Origin: a virus
Virus record (IMG/VR): IMGVR_UViG_3300023174_005299
Location: 1-64,000 of that record
Reading direction: 5' to 3' (one strand)
DNA length: 64,000 nucleotides
Under the pieces are notes generated by a model that was not told the DNA's origin, searched no databases, and saw nothing but the letters and a program-made list of their open reading frames with translations. The translations under genes were made by a program, and so were the position numbers. Shown here piece after piece: positions 42,768-51,606 of this stretch (position 1 is the stretch's first letter; each line of letters opens with the position of its first letter).

Positions 42768-44535
42768 TAGTCAAGATATATCTACTACCGGTAACCTGAC
42801 TAACTTTACTAATCAGGCTACTGGTACTACCTCTACCTGGCAAAATGCCGGTACGATCGGTCAGCAGTTAACTTGCTGGGAAGCCGGAGGTCCAGGTTAT
42901 TGTGGTCCATTACCTAGAGTTGCAGCCTGGGGTTCAGGTAGTAATGTCATTAACTTCTCTTATGGACTAACAGACTTAAATCAAGTAGTCAATATTAAAA
43001 ACGCATTGCCTAATAGTGGCACAGGATTACAAGTTAACGGATTTAACTTTAGCTTCCAAGCTAAAAACGGTAACGGTTGGGACAATGGAATGACCGACAC
43101 GCTTAGTGCCTATGTAAACATTTATAATAACACAAACTCAAAAGTATTAGAGAGTTATAATTGGAATCTATCTTATAATACATATGGATGGAGAAACTTT
43201 AATCTTGGCAAAGACTTTACGACTCCATATACTGTACCTGATTTAGGTAATGCTCAGTATGGTTTTGTTGGAAAGGATAACAACTTTTGGGTAGGCCCAT
43301 ATGGTCCAGAAATAACTGCTGTGAATTTTAATTTAAAATACAGTGTTGATCCTTGTGCTAACAATCCATTATATTCTACTAGCTGTAGAGGATACAACGA
43401 TGCACTTGCAAAACTAAACCCTGTAGTAGTTACAGCAGAAGATGCACCTCCGCCGCCACCTGATGGTTCACCACCTCCGCCGCCACCTGGCTCAGAGCCT
43501 CCACCAGGCAGTCCGCCCCCACCAGGACCGGGTCCCGGTCCAGGTAATAATCCAAATGGTCCACCTCCCCCAGGTAGCCAACCACAAGGAGGAGGAGGGC
43601 AACAACCTAAGCCTGGTGAAACTAAAACAGCAAGTGATAGTAAAGCTGGGCCTAGTTTAGGATCAGTATTAAGCATGATTAGTAGTAATCAAGCTAGAAT
43701 TGGCAATGAAGCAAAGTCTGTGGTTCAAGCCGCAGAATCGGCTGCTGCCAAAGATGCATTGCAAGCACAAGAACAAGCAGAGACCGTTGCTGCCTCGGCA
43801 GTTAGTCAAAGTACCACAACTACTACAACAGCCAGTAGCACAACAACCAGTTCAACACAATCACAGAGTTCTAGTGGTCCATTTAGTAGTGCTACACAAA
43901 CAAATGTAGGTAAGGTTGAAGTACTAAAATCAAATACCTCATCACAATCAACAGATATAGCTTCATCAGTTGCTACATTTACTGTTGAAGTATTAAAGCC
44001 TGCAACTCAGTCAACACTCACAAGTGATAATACATTAACTACTATAGTGGCAACGGTTAATAATAGTTATGTTCAACCTTCTATTGAGAACATAACAAGT
44101 TTACAGAGTATTAATACAACAAGCGAAACATCTCGCTACGAACTGTTTGCATTGCGTTCTACAATTAATTCAAGTGTTGAAGTAGAAACTCCACAGCTAG
44201 AAGGTATTAAAATTGGAACACGTTCTGTAATAAATGATGCAATCGAAGAACGTACTATTTTACAAAACACAACTACACAAGAACAAAAAACAGACGCAGT
44301 AAACAAGAATGTGCAACCAAATGAATTGGCGGGTAAAGTAGATATTGCGTCAATGGCGACACAACCTACAGGATATCAAGCATATTCAGTAATGATGCCT
44401 GACGTAGCATTCTATGCACCAAAAGAAATATACAAAAATCAAGTCAATGTTGATAATATCAGATTGTTAAGAGGTCTAGGTAGCGATAGACTACACCAAG
44501 AGATGGTGAATCAACAATACCGAATCAAAAATTAA
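42703..44535 (+). CDS. secreted protein with Pro-rich region
   Basis: The 610 aa start with a signal peptide (MTLIRKLALGLFLVLLS) encoded in another frame over the last 65 bases of the preceding gene. Residues about 25-210 form a beta-rich extracellular-type domain (NVINFSYGLTDLNQVVNIKN, TMTDTLSAYVNIYNN-like strands). Then comes a run of Pro/Gly (APPPPPDGSPPPPPPG and on, about 248-300), a Ser/Thr/Gln-rich linker and a helical end. It is probably exported with its partner. No enzyme motif was seen. Confidence 0.7.
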   Translation: MTLIRKLALGLFLVLLSTKYSNSQDISTTGNLTNFTNQATGTTSTWQNAGTIGQQLTCWEAGGPGYCGPLPRVAAWGSGSNVINFSYGLTDLNQVVNIKNALPNSGTGLQVNGFNFSFQAKNGNGWDNGMTDTLSAYVNIYNNTNSKVLESYNWNLSYNTYGWRNFNLGKDFTTPYTVPDLGNAQYGFVGKDNNFWVGPYGPEITAVNFNLKYSVDPCANNPLYSTSCRGYNDALAKLNPVVVTAEDAPPPPPDGSPPPPPPGSEPPPGSPPPPGPGPGPGNNPNGPPPPGSQPQGGGGQQPKPGETKTASDSKAGPSLGSVLSMISSNQARIGNEAKSVVQAAESAAAKDALQAQEQAETVAASAVSQSTTTTTTASSTTTSSTQSQSSSGPFSSATQTNVGKVEVLKSNTSSQSTDIASSVATFTVEVLKPATQSTLTSDNTLTTIVATVNNSYVQPSIENITSLQSINTTSETSRYELFALRSTINSSVEVETPQLEGIKIGTRSVINDAIEERTILQNTTTQEQKTDAVNKNVQPNELAGKVDIASMATQPTGYQAYSVMMPDVAFYAPKEIYKNQVNVDNIRLLRGLGSDRLHQEMVNQQYRIKN

Positions 44536-44536
44536 C

Positions 44537-44758
44537 ATGGACTACATTGCTTATTTTGTGCTAGGGCTTGGTATTGGAATGGCGTTCTATTATATATTTT
44601 ACAGCGATAATTCACAAGCTGTGTTAGAACGCATGCGGCATGACCTTGCTGTACGTAAAGAATGGTTTAGAATGTTGGCTGACCAAAAAATAAAAAACCC
44701 AAAATGGCCAGCAGGTTGGGAAGAAAAATTAGGAGAAAAAAATGACAGAAGAAATTAA
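44537..44758 (+). CDS. small membrane protein, 73 aa
   Basis: One N-terminal hydrophobic helix (YIAYFVLGLGIGMAFYYIFY) is followed by a basic, Trp-rich cytoplasmic part (KEWFRMLADQKIKNPKWPAGW). It lies one base after the Pro-rich gene and overlaps the next gene by 17 bases. It is likely an inner-membrane partner of the exported pair. Confidence 0.65.
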   Translation: MDYIAYFVLGLGIGMAFYYIFYSDNSQAVLERMRHDLAVRKEWFRMLADQKIKNPKWPAGWEEKLGEKNDRRN

Positions 44759-45350
44759 AAACGTAAATGCCAAAGTTGATGAACTTGAAGCAGCCGCAAA
44801 AAAGTATGCCAGTAAAGATACTGTTATCAGTATTGGTGGCTATGAATTTACACCCGCTAAACTAATGGTGGCATTTACCATTGTAAGTAGTATCTTAGGT
44901 GGACTTTATGGCACATTTGAAGTGTACAAAGACTACGTGGGCATGAAGAAAAAGATTGCAGAATATAGTGCGCCTGATTTAACCGAGTTTGATAAACGAA
45001 TATCTATACTTGATCAAAAAATTAAAAAAGCCGAAGATTCTGTTGCCGAGGCAAATGGATACACACGTGATATTAAAAATGACCTAAAGAGTGATCTACG
45101 TAGGAACGAAAGTGTCACTGAACAAGTTGAGCGTAGCGTCAAAACTGCACAGCGCGAAACTGAAAGTGAAATGCGCCAAGCAAGAAAAGATGTGCGCGAC
45201 GACTTAGACAAAGCACGCTCAGAGGTCAATGCTATCCGTAAAGAAATGGCCGATGCTCGCAGAGAAATATCTAGAGAAGTTGAAGTGTTAAAGAAAGAAG
45301 TTGATGGTAAAATACAAAAAGCCATTGACAATCCATTGGCCAACAAATGA
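44742..45350 (+). CDS. membrane-anchored coiled-coil protein
   Basis: The 202 aa have one transmembrane helix near 54-72 (LMVAFTIVSSILGGLYGTF) and then a coiled coil of about 120 residues with heptad-like charged repeats (RRNESVTEQVERSVKTAQRE, RKEMADARREISREVEVLKK). It may span or scaffold across the periplasm or cytoplasm like a spanin or anchor. An AGGAGA site precedes ATG 44742. Confidence 0.65.
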   Translation: MTEEIKNVNAKVDELEAAAKKYASKDTVISIGGYEFTPAKLMVAFTIVSSILGGLYGTFEVYKDYVGMKKKIAEYSAPDLTEFDKRISILDQKIKKAEDSVAEANGYTRDIKNDLKSDLRRNESVTEQVERSVKTAQRETESEMRQARKDVRDDLDKARSEVNAIRKEMADARREISREVEVLKKEVDGKIQKAIDNPLANK

Positions 45351-46051
45351 CTGAAATAATTTACACCCTGATAGTCACACACATCACTATAGTATGTGTC
45401 ACGTTATTCTTGCATCGTGGACAAGCACATCGTGGAATAGAATTTCATCCCGTGCTTGCACACTTTATGCGGGCTTGGCTGTGGCTTACCACCGGCATGG
45501 TTACTCGGCAATGGGTGGCTATTCATCGCAAGCATCACAGACACACCGAATCTGAAGGTGACCCTCATAGTCCACACATTTACGGACTTTGGCGTGTGTT
45601 ATTCAAGGGTGCAGGATTGTATCATAGTGCCAGTAAAGATCAAGAAATGGTTCAACAGTATGGCGCTGGTACTCCTGATGATTGGATTGAACAAAATTTA
45701 TACACTAGATATAGCCGACTGGGCATTGTGCTTATGTTGATAATAAACCTGCTGATATTTGGCTTACCCGGTTTATTAATTTGGGGGATACAAATGATTT
45801 GGATTCCATTCTGGGCCGCAGGTATTATTAATGGTGTTGGACATTGGTGGGGGTATCGTAATGGTGAAACTCGAGATCACAGCAGAAACATTGTTCCTTG
45901 GGATATCATTGTTGGTGGCGAATGCCTGCATAATAACCATCATTTGGATCCTGCTAACCCTCGACTAAGCCGTCGTTGGTTTGAGTTTGATGCGGGCTGG
46001 ATGTGGCTGACTGTGTTTAGAATGTGTAGACTGGCTAAACTAAGAGCGTGA
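45347..46051 (+). CDS. membrane fatty-acid desaturase
   Basis: The 234 aa carry the three histidine boxes of acyl-CoA/acyl-lipid desaturases: HRGQAH (23-28), HRKHH (60-64) and HNNHH (about 200). Hydrophobic helices lie before and between them (LGIVLMLIINLLIFGLPGLLIWG). It is shorter than the usual bacterial enzyme (about 300 aa), mainly at the N-terminus, but all boxes are intact. It would change membrane lipid saturation during infection. Its ATG overlaps the coiled-coil gene stop; its end overlaps the racemase gene end. Confidence 0.85.
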   Translation: MTEIIYTLIVTHITIVCVTLFLHRGQAHRGIEFHPVLAHFMRAWLWLTTGMVTRQWVAIHRKHHRHTESEGDPHSPHIYGLWRVLFKGAGLYHSASKDQEMVQQYGAGTPDDWIEQNLYTRYSRLGIVLMLIINLLIFGLPGLLIWGIQMIWIPFWAAGIINGVGHWWGYRNGETRDHSRNIVPWDIIVGGECLHNNHHLDPANPRLSRRWFEFDAGWMWLTVFRMCRLAKLRA

Positions 46052-46729
46052 TTGTTTGAGAACAGCTTGCACCAGGCTGTCTATGCTGTTGACAATGGGT
46101 GTGTTTTCTTCTTGCGTGATTCTAATAGCCAAGGGTAGTTCTGTGCAACCCAACACAATGGCCTTTGCACCACGATCTATTAGGCTGTGAATCACTTTCA
46201 TCAACAGTAATTGAGACTCCATAATCTTATCTGCTTTGATCAAGTCAATTGCAGGTTGCACAAAAAAATCCATTTCTGCACGGTCTGGAACTATACATTT
46301 CCAGCCCTGTCGTTCCAGGCGGGATTGATAAATCCCATATTCAATTGTGCCTTGTGTGCCCATGATGCCAATGGTGGCATTCTCAAGTTGCAACGCACGT
46401 AATTCGTCAGCAATGCTGTCCACTATGTGAGTGATAGGCACGCCCATTTTGATCATGTCATCATACCAGAAGTGTGCAGAGTTGCAGGGAATAACAATAT
46501 GGTCGCAGCCTACTGTTTTTAATGCCTGTATACCTTGCAGTAACCACAGCAATGGTCGATTATCACCGTTACGCATACTGGTACTGCGGTCTGGGATTCT
46601 TGGTTCGTTCCACAACACAAAAGGTATGTGTTCCTGATCGCAAGTGGCCGGAGTTTGTTGAATTAATCTAGACACAAACTCCGCACTGGCCGCTGGGCCC
46701 ATTCCGCCAAGTATGCCCAGCTTTTTCAT
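46040..46729 (-). CDS. aspartate/glutamate racemase
   Basis: The 229 aa show the aspartate racemase family pattern: LGILGGMGPAASAEF at the start, catalytic C82 in IPCNSAH and C195 in LGCTELPL. These enzymes interconvert L- and D-Asp or Glu without a cofactor. It is the last gene of an operon with an amino-acid binding protein and a symporter, so it may handle the imported amino acid or cell-wall precursors. It overlaps the upstream gene as ATGA. Confidence 0.85.
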   Translation of the reverse strand: MKKLGILGGMGPAASAEFVSRLIQQTPATCDQEHIPFVLWNEPRIPDRSTSMRNGDNRPLLWLLQGIQALKTVGCDHIVIPCNSAHFWYDDMIKMGVPITHIVDSIADELRALQLENATIGIMGTQGTIEYGIYQSRLERQGWKCIVPDRAEMDFFVQPAIDLIKADKIMESQLLLMKVIHSLIDRGAKAIVLGCTELPLAIRITQEENTPIVNSIDSLVQAVLKQSRS

Positions 46730-47331
46730 TTTTTATTGAATAACAAACTGGAAGCAATGCCCATTGCGGTCTGCATCTCTTCTACGTTGTCTGGCGGTTC
46801 TTTCCAGCCCACACTAATCTGTCCTATAAACACACCAGGTTCAGCAGGTACACTGATACGGCACATGTAGTTCACACCATAGTCTCGGTACACAAATCCA
46901 ATGAGACTCTGAGGTTTCAAGTATGGACTGCAGGGAATCTTGCCTGACATTAGGCCAATCACATCATTGTTGTTATTGTAATCTTTGGAAAATAGTCCAA
47001 CTTGCAGACCATCGTGATTCTTATCTCTCCCAGCGCCGCGTGTGATCAAATAAACAACTCGACGAGTATTAATTAATGTGTTTACTTCTAGAATGGCAAT
47101 CATTTCTGCGTTGGTATTCTTCAACAGAAAGTTTGCGGCTTCTTCGTACTTGCCATTCATCTTGGGCAAGGCTTGTTGGGCACGATAAGTTGCCAGGAAG
47201 GCGTCTTTTTCAGTGTAAACAATCCAGCCGCCAAACCCTAGTATGCAAAGTAACACAACCGCAAACAAGCGGAATGGACTTGACCCAATCCATTCCAATA
47301 GTGTTAATAACGTGGCTTTAAGTTGTTCCAC
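46726..47331 (-). CDS. membrane-anchored periplasmic-domain protein
   Basis: The 201 aa start at GTG 47331 and overlap the symporter stop by 14 bases. One transmembrane helix (FRLFAVVLLCILGFGGWIVY) is followed by an external alpha/beta domain with two cysteines (IPCSPYL, YMCRISV) and RGAGRDKNHDGLQVGLF. The layout recalls GAF/PAS-like sensor domains. No family is assigned. It sits between transporter and racemase genes. Confidence 0.6.
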   Translation of the reverse strand: MEQLKATLLTLLEWIGSSPFRLFAVVLLCILGFGGWIVYTEKDAFLATYRAQQALPKMNGKYEEAANFLLKNTNAEMIAILEVNTLINTRRVVYLITRGAGRDKNHDGLQVGLFSKDYNNNNDVIGLMSGKIPCSPYLKPQSLIGFVYRDYGVNYMCRISVPAEPGVFIGQISVGWKEPPDNVEEMQTAMGIASSLLFNKK

Positions 47332-48595
47332 CAGTAGCTACCTCTTTGTCACACACAAATGCTGTGACCGCTACGTTACCGTGTACATGACTTGCTGTGC
47401 GAATCATATCCATTAATGGATCAACTGCAATTAACAATACTAACACAGCTTCACTTGGCAGTTTCAACAAGTCACAAACAACTGCTACAGTAGCAACTGT
47501 TAAGATACCTGTTGTGCCTGCACTTGCCAAGCCTGCTAATATACTGCCAAACAATACAACTAACAATCCAGTAACGCCTAATGGAGCATCATAGATGTTG
47601 GCAATAAACACTGTGGCAATAGCATAATATACAATACTACCAATGCGGTTAACTGTGAAACTCAGTGGAACAGTTAGTTCAACTCCGCCCTTGTCAAAGT
47701 GTAATTTGTGTAGGGCTTCTTGTGCATAAGGGATACATGCTAGACTGCTACGTGAACTAACTGCTACAATCAGCGTTTCTTTAGTTTCACGAATCACGGT
47801 CATTAAACTCAATCCGCTACGTGCCCAAATCACAGCAGTACCTGCGGCTACAACTAATAATCCACCAATAAACTGCTGGAACACAAAGTCAAACATGGTC
47901 ATAAAAATGCCAACACCAACTTTGCCCACTTGACTACTGATCATGGCCAACAATGCTATCGGCAAGAAGTAGTTTAGGAATTTAAAAATACTAATACTTG
48001 CTTGCTGTATGCTTTTTAGAACTTCAACCAACATACGTTGACCTTCTGTTTTCAAGTGCCCAAGTGCAACACCAAATATCAAACAGAATATAACAATCTT
48101 CAAACTCTCACCATTGTTTAAGGTATTGAAGATGTTTTCTGGAATAAACTTCTCTGCCATTTTACCAGCATTAACCGGGGCGGCAGTTGGCATTGGTTCG
48201 TGTAGTGTGATGTTCAAGTCAGTGCCACTGTCCTTGTCATTGACCAGGACGCCAAGCTGTGTTTTCTTCTCAGGTGTCATTTCTGTACCTGTTACAAGCA
48301 CAGTGCCCACACCAATCACAGAGGCCAGGAACATGCTGCTCACAAATCCAATGATAATTTTGCGAATCAATGTTTGACTACCTTCTTTTTGTAGCAAGCC
48401 AATGATGCCCACCAGGATAGTAGCCAACAAGAATGGCAACACAACTACCTTGAGCAAGCTGATGTAGATACTACCAATGCTGTCAAGACCTATACTAAAG
48501 TCTGGCGCATACACACCGGCTAGAATACCCACAATGATTGAACCAAGTATGGTCCACGGGCTTGTTAAAAATGTTTTTAAATGTGTGGTTGTCAT
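47318..48595 (-). CDS. dicarboxylate/amino acid:cation symporter (DAACS family)
   Basis: A 425-aa membrane protein with the GltP/DctA fold. Family hallmarks are the re-entrant loop serines (AVSSRSSLACIPYA), TVNRIGS in place of the sodium-site NMDGT, and the substrate-binding helix with VDPLMDMIRTASHVHGNVAV. It would import C4-dicarboxylates, glutamate or aspartate with protons or sodium. It is translated with an AAGGACC site directly after the binding-protein gene. A full-length host-type transporter is unusual in a phage. Confidence 0.88.
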   Translation of the reverse strand: MTTTHLKTFLTSPWTILGSIIVGILAGVYAPDFSIGLDSIGSIYISLLKVVVLPFLLATILVGIIGLLQKEGSQTLIRKIIIGFVSSMFLASVIGVGTVLVTGTEMTPEKKTQLGVLVNDKDSGTDLNITLHEPMPTAAPVNAGKMAEKFIPENIFNTLNNGESLKIVIFCLIFGVALGHLKTEGQRMLVEVLKSIQQASISIFKFLNYFLPIALLAMISSQVGKVGVGIFMTMFDFVFQQFIGGLLVVAAGTAVIWARSGLSLMTVIRETKETLIVAVSSRSSLACIPYAQEALHKLHFDKGGVELTVPLSFTVNRIGSIVYYAIATVFIANIYDAPLGVTGLLVVLFGSILAGLASAGTTGILTVATVAVVCDLLKLPSEAVLVLLIAVDPLMDMIRTASHVHGNVAVTAFVCDKEVATGGTT

Positions 48596-48604
48596 GCTAG
48601 GTCC

Positions 48605-49423
48605 TTATTTCTTTTCAGCTTTGTATCTGTCCATTAACTTTCGAGTGTCAATGTTGTTGTATTCATTTTTAATAACGTAATTAACAATGCTGAGTAATTG
48701 CGTTGCTTTTGGATTTACAGCAATAGCAATGTTATCTACGCTGTCACTGATTGTAATACTCTTAGTAGTAATTGCCGCATCTGGCTTTTCAAAAGCAATT
48801 TTCTTAATTTCAAATTCATCACGGTAAGCGGCAGCAATGTCGCCACGTGTGACTTTGTCAATGATCACATCCCATTTTTCTTCAGGTTGGAATATGGCGT
48901 TAGGGAAGTTGACACGAGCAAATGTATCATAACTTGAGTTCTTGATAAAACTAATCTTGCCATTGAAATTTCTAATGACTTGATAGACTTCACGACCCTG
49001 GCTGTTTTGACTTAGCCATAGTCTATTGATAACTAAACTCTGTCTTAGTTTAATATAAGGTTCGCTGAACCTAACAACTTGTAAACGTGGACCAGTTACG
49101 GATAGTTTACTAACTGCTATGTCTGCTCGTCCGTCTCTAACTTGTTCTACAACTTCGGCAAAACTTTCGGCATCGCGCCTGAATTGCACCGGAACTCCGA
49201 GCATGACTCCAATACGTCGAGCAATCTCAACGTCAAGACCATGTATTGTATCCTCATCTCCACTGAAGAAGGGAGGATTATCTTTTTTGGTCATTGCTAC
49301 AACAAGCACGTTGGCTTTCTTGATTGCGGCAATGTCGGTGGGTAGTGGTACTGTTGATGTTGGCATTTGTGCCGAAGCAACAGACGCCAGCAATAGCAAT
49401 ACAGAGGTGAATAGTTTTTTCAT
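48605..49423 (-). CDS. amino-acid ABC-type periplasmic binding protein (SBP_bac_3)
   Basis: The 272 aa from ATG 49423 start with a signal peptide (MKKLFTSVLLLLASVASAQ). The mature part has the family pattern GLDVEIARRIGVMLGV, EVVEQVRDGRADIAVSKLSVT and VRFSEPYI, and two alpha/beta lobes. No permease or ATPase gene accompanies it, so it either feeds host transporters or has been adapted. It heads the racemase/symporter operon. Confidence 0.88.
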   Translation of the reverse strand: MKKLFTSVLLLLASVASAQMPTSTVPLPTDIAAIKKANVLVVAMTKKDNPPFFSGDEDTIHGLDVEIARRIGVMLGVPVQFRRDAESFAEVVEQVRDGRADIAVSKLSVTGPRLQVVRFSEPYIKLRQSLVINRLWLSQNSQGREVYQVIRNFNGKISFIKNSSYDTFARVNFPNAIFQPEEKWDVIIDKVTRGDIAAAYRDEFEIKKIAFEKPDAAITTKSITISDSVDNIAIAVNPKATQLLSIVNYVIKNEYNNIDTRKLMDRYKAEKK

Positions 49424-49440
49424 TGAATGTAATCCATAAT

Positions 49441-49459
49441 ATGGGTAGTAAATACCCAT
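49441..49459 (-). promoter_or_regulatory. hairpin in the leader of the binding-protein gene
   Basis: A 7-bp inverted repeat (ATGGGTA / TACCCAT) with a short loop lies between the late-type box and ATG 49423. It could stabilise the message. It contains an in-frame upstream ATG. Confidence 0.35.
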
Positions 49460-49461
49460 TC

Positions 49462-49469
49462 TATTTATA
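49462..49469 (-). promoter_or_regulatory. late promoter box, exact TATAAATA
   Basis: The minus strand reads TATAAATA, identical to the T4 late consensus, 38 nt before ATG 49423 in the divergent gap 49424-49549. Confidence 0.6.
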
Positions 49470-49524
49470 AAAAATTTCTATGTATCTGTTTGATTTAATA
49501 GAGTTATTTCCCAAACAACCAGTT

Positions 49525-49532
49525 AATAAATA
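49525..49532 (+). promoter_or_regulatory. late-type promoter box before the DUF4337 gene
   Basis: The plus strand reads AATAAATA, 17 nt before ATG 49550; an AAAGGAG site lies between. Confidence 0.5.
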
Positions 49533-49549
49533 AATCAAAGGAGCACATT

Positions 49550-50098
49550 ATGGCAGAACAAAAAACAGAACAAAAACCCTTGTCACGCAGTGAGCGTGAG
49601 GCACAGATCAAAGACAAAGCAGGCTGGGTAATCACAGTGATTGCTTGTTTGTTAGCAGCCACAACCTATATCAGCAACAATTTCAGTAGCAAGGCAATGA
49701 CCAACTTGATCAAGGCCAATGACACTTACAGCTTCTATCAAGCCAAAAGTATCAAACAAAGCATTGCCGAAGGACAGTTGGAAGATGCCAAGGATCCCAA
49801 GCGCCGAGCAGAATTAGAAGCAAAAATTGCCAGATACGAAAGCGATCCAGTTAAAGGTGAAGGCAAGCGTGAATTACTGGCCCGAGCCCGGGAACTAGAA
49901 GCCGAACGTGATGAAGCCAAGCTTCACTCTCCGTGGCTTACCTTTGCTGGTATGGCCCTGCAGTTTGCCATTGTACTATTAAGTGCTAGTATATTGGCAG
50001 TGAGCACAAAGATGTTCAAATGGAGCATTGCTGTGAGTGCGTTTGGTGCTGTGCTATTAAGCCAGGGTATCTGGCTGTGGTTACCGCTGTCTCTGTAA
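49550..50098 (+). CDS. DUF4337 family membrane protein
   Basis: The 182 aa contain a transmembrane helix near 27-44 (GWVITVIACLLAATTYISNN), the family pattern IKANDTYSFYQAKSIKQSIAE, a charged helical middle and two C-terminal hydrophobic helices. The family is found in bacteria and has no known function. The gene converges with the o-spanin gene with no space between their ends. Confidence 0.75.
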   Translation: MAEQKTEQKPLSRSEREAQIKDKAGWVITVIACLLAATTYISNNFSSKAMTNLIKANDTYSFYQAKSIKQSIAEGQLEDAKDPKRRAELEAKIARYESDPVKGEGKRELLARARELEAERDEAKLHSPWLTFAGMALQFAIVLLSASILAVSTKMFKWSIAVSAFGAVLLSQGIWLWLPLSL

Positions 50099-50389
50099 TT
50101 ACTCTACTGATTTTTCAAAAATAATTTTTTGAACTTGATACCACTCCTGCCAAGCGTCGGCTTTGATGGCGCACTCGTAGTACGTGGTATAGTTTATTGT
50201 AATCACATGACTTACATCACTGAGTTTGACACTGTCCGGCAGTTTTTCTAAATTTGGACAGCGTGTCATGGCTGCCTTGCCTGGCGGCTCAGGGAACTTC
50301 ATTGCCACTGGCACAGCAGTGGCACAGCCGCTGATAATCACTGCTATAGTGAGCAAAAGAACAAAAGTTATGATTGTGGGGATTCTCAT
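50099..50389 (-). CDS. o-spanin-like outer-membrane lipoprotein (Rz1 type)
   Basis: The 96 aa begin with a lipoprotein signal peptide ending in the lipobox IISGCATA. The mature part is Pro-containing and small (AVPVAMKFPEPPG, later TYYECAIKADAWQEW). It lies right after the i-spanin-like gene with an ATGA overlap, and after the endolysin gene. By position and form it is the outer-membrane half of a spanin pair that breaches the outer membrane in the last step of lysis. Confidence 0.75.
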   Translation of the reverse strand: MRIPTIITFVLLLTIAVIISGCATAVPVAMKFPEPPGKAAMTRCPNLEKLPDSVKLSDVSHVITINYTTYYECAIKADAWQEWYQVQKIIFEKSVE

Positions 50390-50862
50390 TTTGGGGGAGC
50401 CTCTGCCGCACGATTGTGTGCAATTATAAATTCCTGGGGGATTTCACAAACGCCACCAGGTGCAAACTTGACATCATATTTGACCACTTCACGGTCAACA
50501 TATTTGATAATGTCATCACCACGTGTGCGTACAAGTTCTATTCGCTTGACAACTTTTTCAACAATTTTGACATTTTCTTCTTTGCTTCGTTGTTCAGCCG
50601 CAATAACTCGGGCCTCGGCTTCGGCTACACGTTCGCGCCACTGCATTTCTGTGCTGTAGCCGCCTTTAAGGTAGACTCCCAGCAAAAATACTGCCACGCT
50701 GGCTGCCTGTAACAATCGATAGTAACCGGCTAGAGCCGGGAACCACATCAGCAATCTATTAATGACAAATAGTGTGACGATGGTACTTATTAAACCCACA
50801 ACCAAGATGCTGTTGATCACAAATTCTAAGAAACCTGCTGGCAAGAAATGTAAGATCCACAC
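50386..50862 (-). CDS. i-spanin-like inner-membrane protein (Rz type)
   Basis: The 158 aa start at GTG 50862, with AGGAG upstream. Three N-terminal hydrophobic segments (up to about residue 66) are followed by a periplasmic-type coiled coil (QWRERVAEAEARVIAAEQRS, VKIVEKVVKRIELVR) and a short tail with one cysteine. Classical Rz has one anchor helix; three is unusual. Position between the endolysin and the lipoprotein gene supports the spanin call. Confidence 0.7.
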   Translation of the reverse strand: MWILHFLPAGFLEFVINSILVVGLISTIVTLFVINRLLMWFPALAGYYRLLQAASVAVFLLGVYLKGGYSTEMQWRERVAEAEARVIAAEQRSKEENVKIVEKVVKRIELVRTRGDDIIKYVDREVVKYDVKFAPGGVCEIPQEFIIAHNRAAEAPPK

Positions 50863-50866
50863 CAGA

Positions 50867-51499
50867 TTATGCTCCTAGCACATGCAATGCATGGTTGTAG
50901 TGCTTGATGCGGTCTTCTAGGCCAATGGTACCACCATTGATGCGTTTGGTTGCAGTTAGCACATCGCCCTTGTCGGCCCACTGATTCAAATTATTGGTTT
51001 CCCAAAACCAGCAAGCACTTTGCACAGCACCTTCAAACGTGGCCAGGTAGTCAGCACACTCTTCCACTGGTATGCCAAGGCTGCCAGCAAACAGGGTGTA
51101 GTTGTTTTTGCCAGTGAGTTGGATCAAGCCGCGACCGCAGTAGCGATAACCATCACCACTGTCTTCGGGGCCATTGCCCATTCGATTGGCATAGATTCTA
51201 TTGGCAATGGCTTCTTGTTTGTTTGGCAAGGCACAATAGCGTGTGGCTGTGGGCAAGTCAAAGTACTTTTTAAACAACGCTACCAGACTGGCTGGACGAT
51301 AGTTCAAATTTTCTTTGATGGCTCTAAATCCGCCACTTTCGTGCGCACACTGTGCAATAAACATGGCTACTCTAGCCGGTGTGTTTATTTCATATTCAGG
51401 TAATATTTCAGCAATGGCTTCGTACCAGTGATCAATGTAGGGATTGCCTGGCACCATCTCTGCTAATTTTTGTTGTGTAAATTCAAATTCAAAACTCAT
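50867..51499 (-). CDS. GH19 chitinase-like endolysin
   Basis: The 210 aa contain FIAQCAHESGGF with the catalytic glutamate E54, then GRGLIQLTGKNNY (about 122-134) and SACWFWETNNLN, as in family 19 glycosidase endolysins that cut peptidoglycan. There is no signal peptide, so export depends on a holin (40741). It is the first gene of the endolysin/i-spanin/o-spanin operon and has a late-type box 17 nt before its ATG. Confidence 0.9.
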   Translation of the reverse strand: MSFEFEFTQQKLAEMVPGNPYIDHWYEAIAEILPEYEINTPARVAMFIAQCAHESGGFRAIKENLNYRPASLVALFKKYFDLPTATRYCALPNKQEAIANRIYANRMGNGPEDSGDGYRYCGRGLIQLTGKNNYTLFAGSLGIPVEECADYLATFEGAVQSACWFWETNNLNQWADKGDVLTATKRINGGTIGLEDRIKHYNHALHVLGA

Positions 51500-51516
51500 A
51501 GTAGGCCCTTTTGTTA

Positions 51517-51524
51517 TATTTAGT
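51517..51524 (-). promoter_or_regulatory. late-type promoter box before the endolysin operon
   Basis: The minus strand reads ACTAAATA, ending 17 nt before ATG 51499, in the divergent gap 51500-51620. A 25-codon frame on the minus strand (51520-51597) ends in this box and is probably chance. Confidence 0.5.
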
Positions 51525-51606
51525 GATCAGAGAGCCAGGATGTGGTTGACCAGGTCTTGACTTGATCACGGGTAATTGAATTCATTTTAGTGTCCATTTA
51601 CGTCAC

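Noticed and set aside
43254-43676. 140-codon Gly/Pro-rich frame on the minus strand
   Set aside because: Antisense of the proline-rich region of the plus-strand secreted protein.
51520-51597. 25-codon minus-strand frame in the divergent gap before the endolysin
   Set aside because: It has no family or ribosome-binding site, and the gap is better explained by the two late-type promoter boxes.
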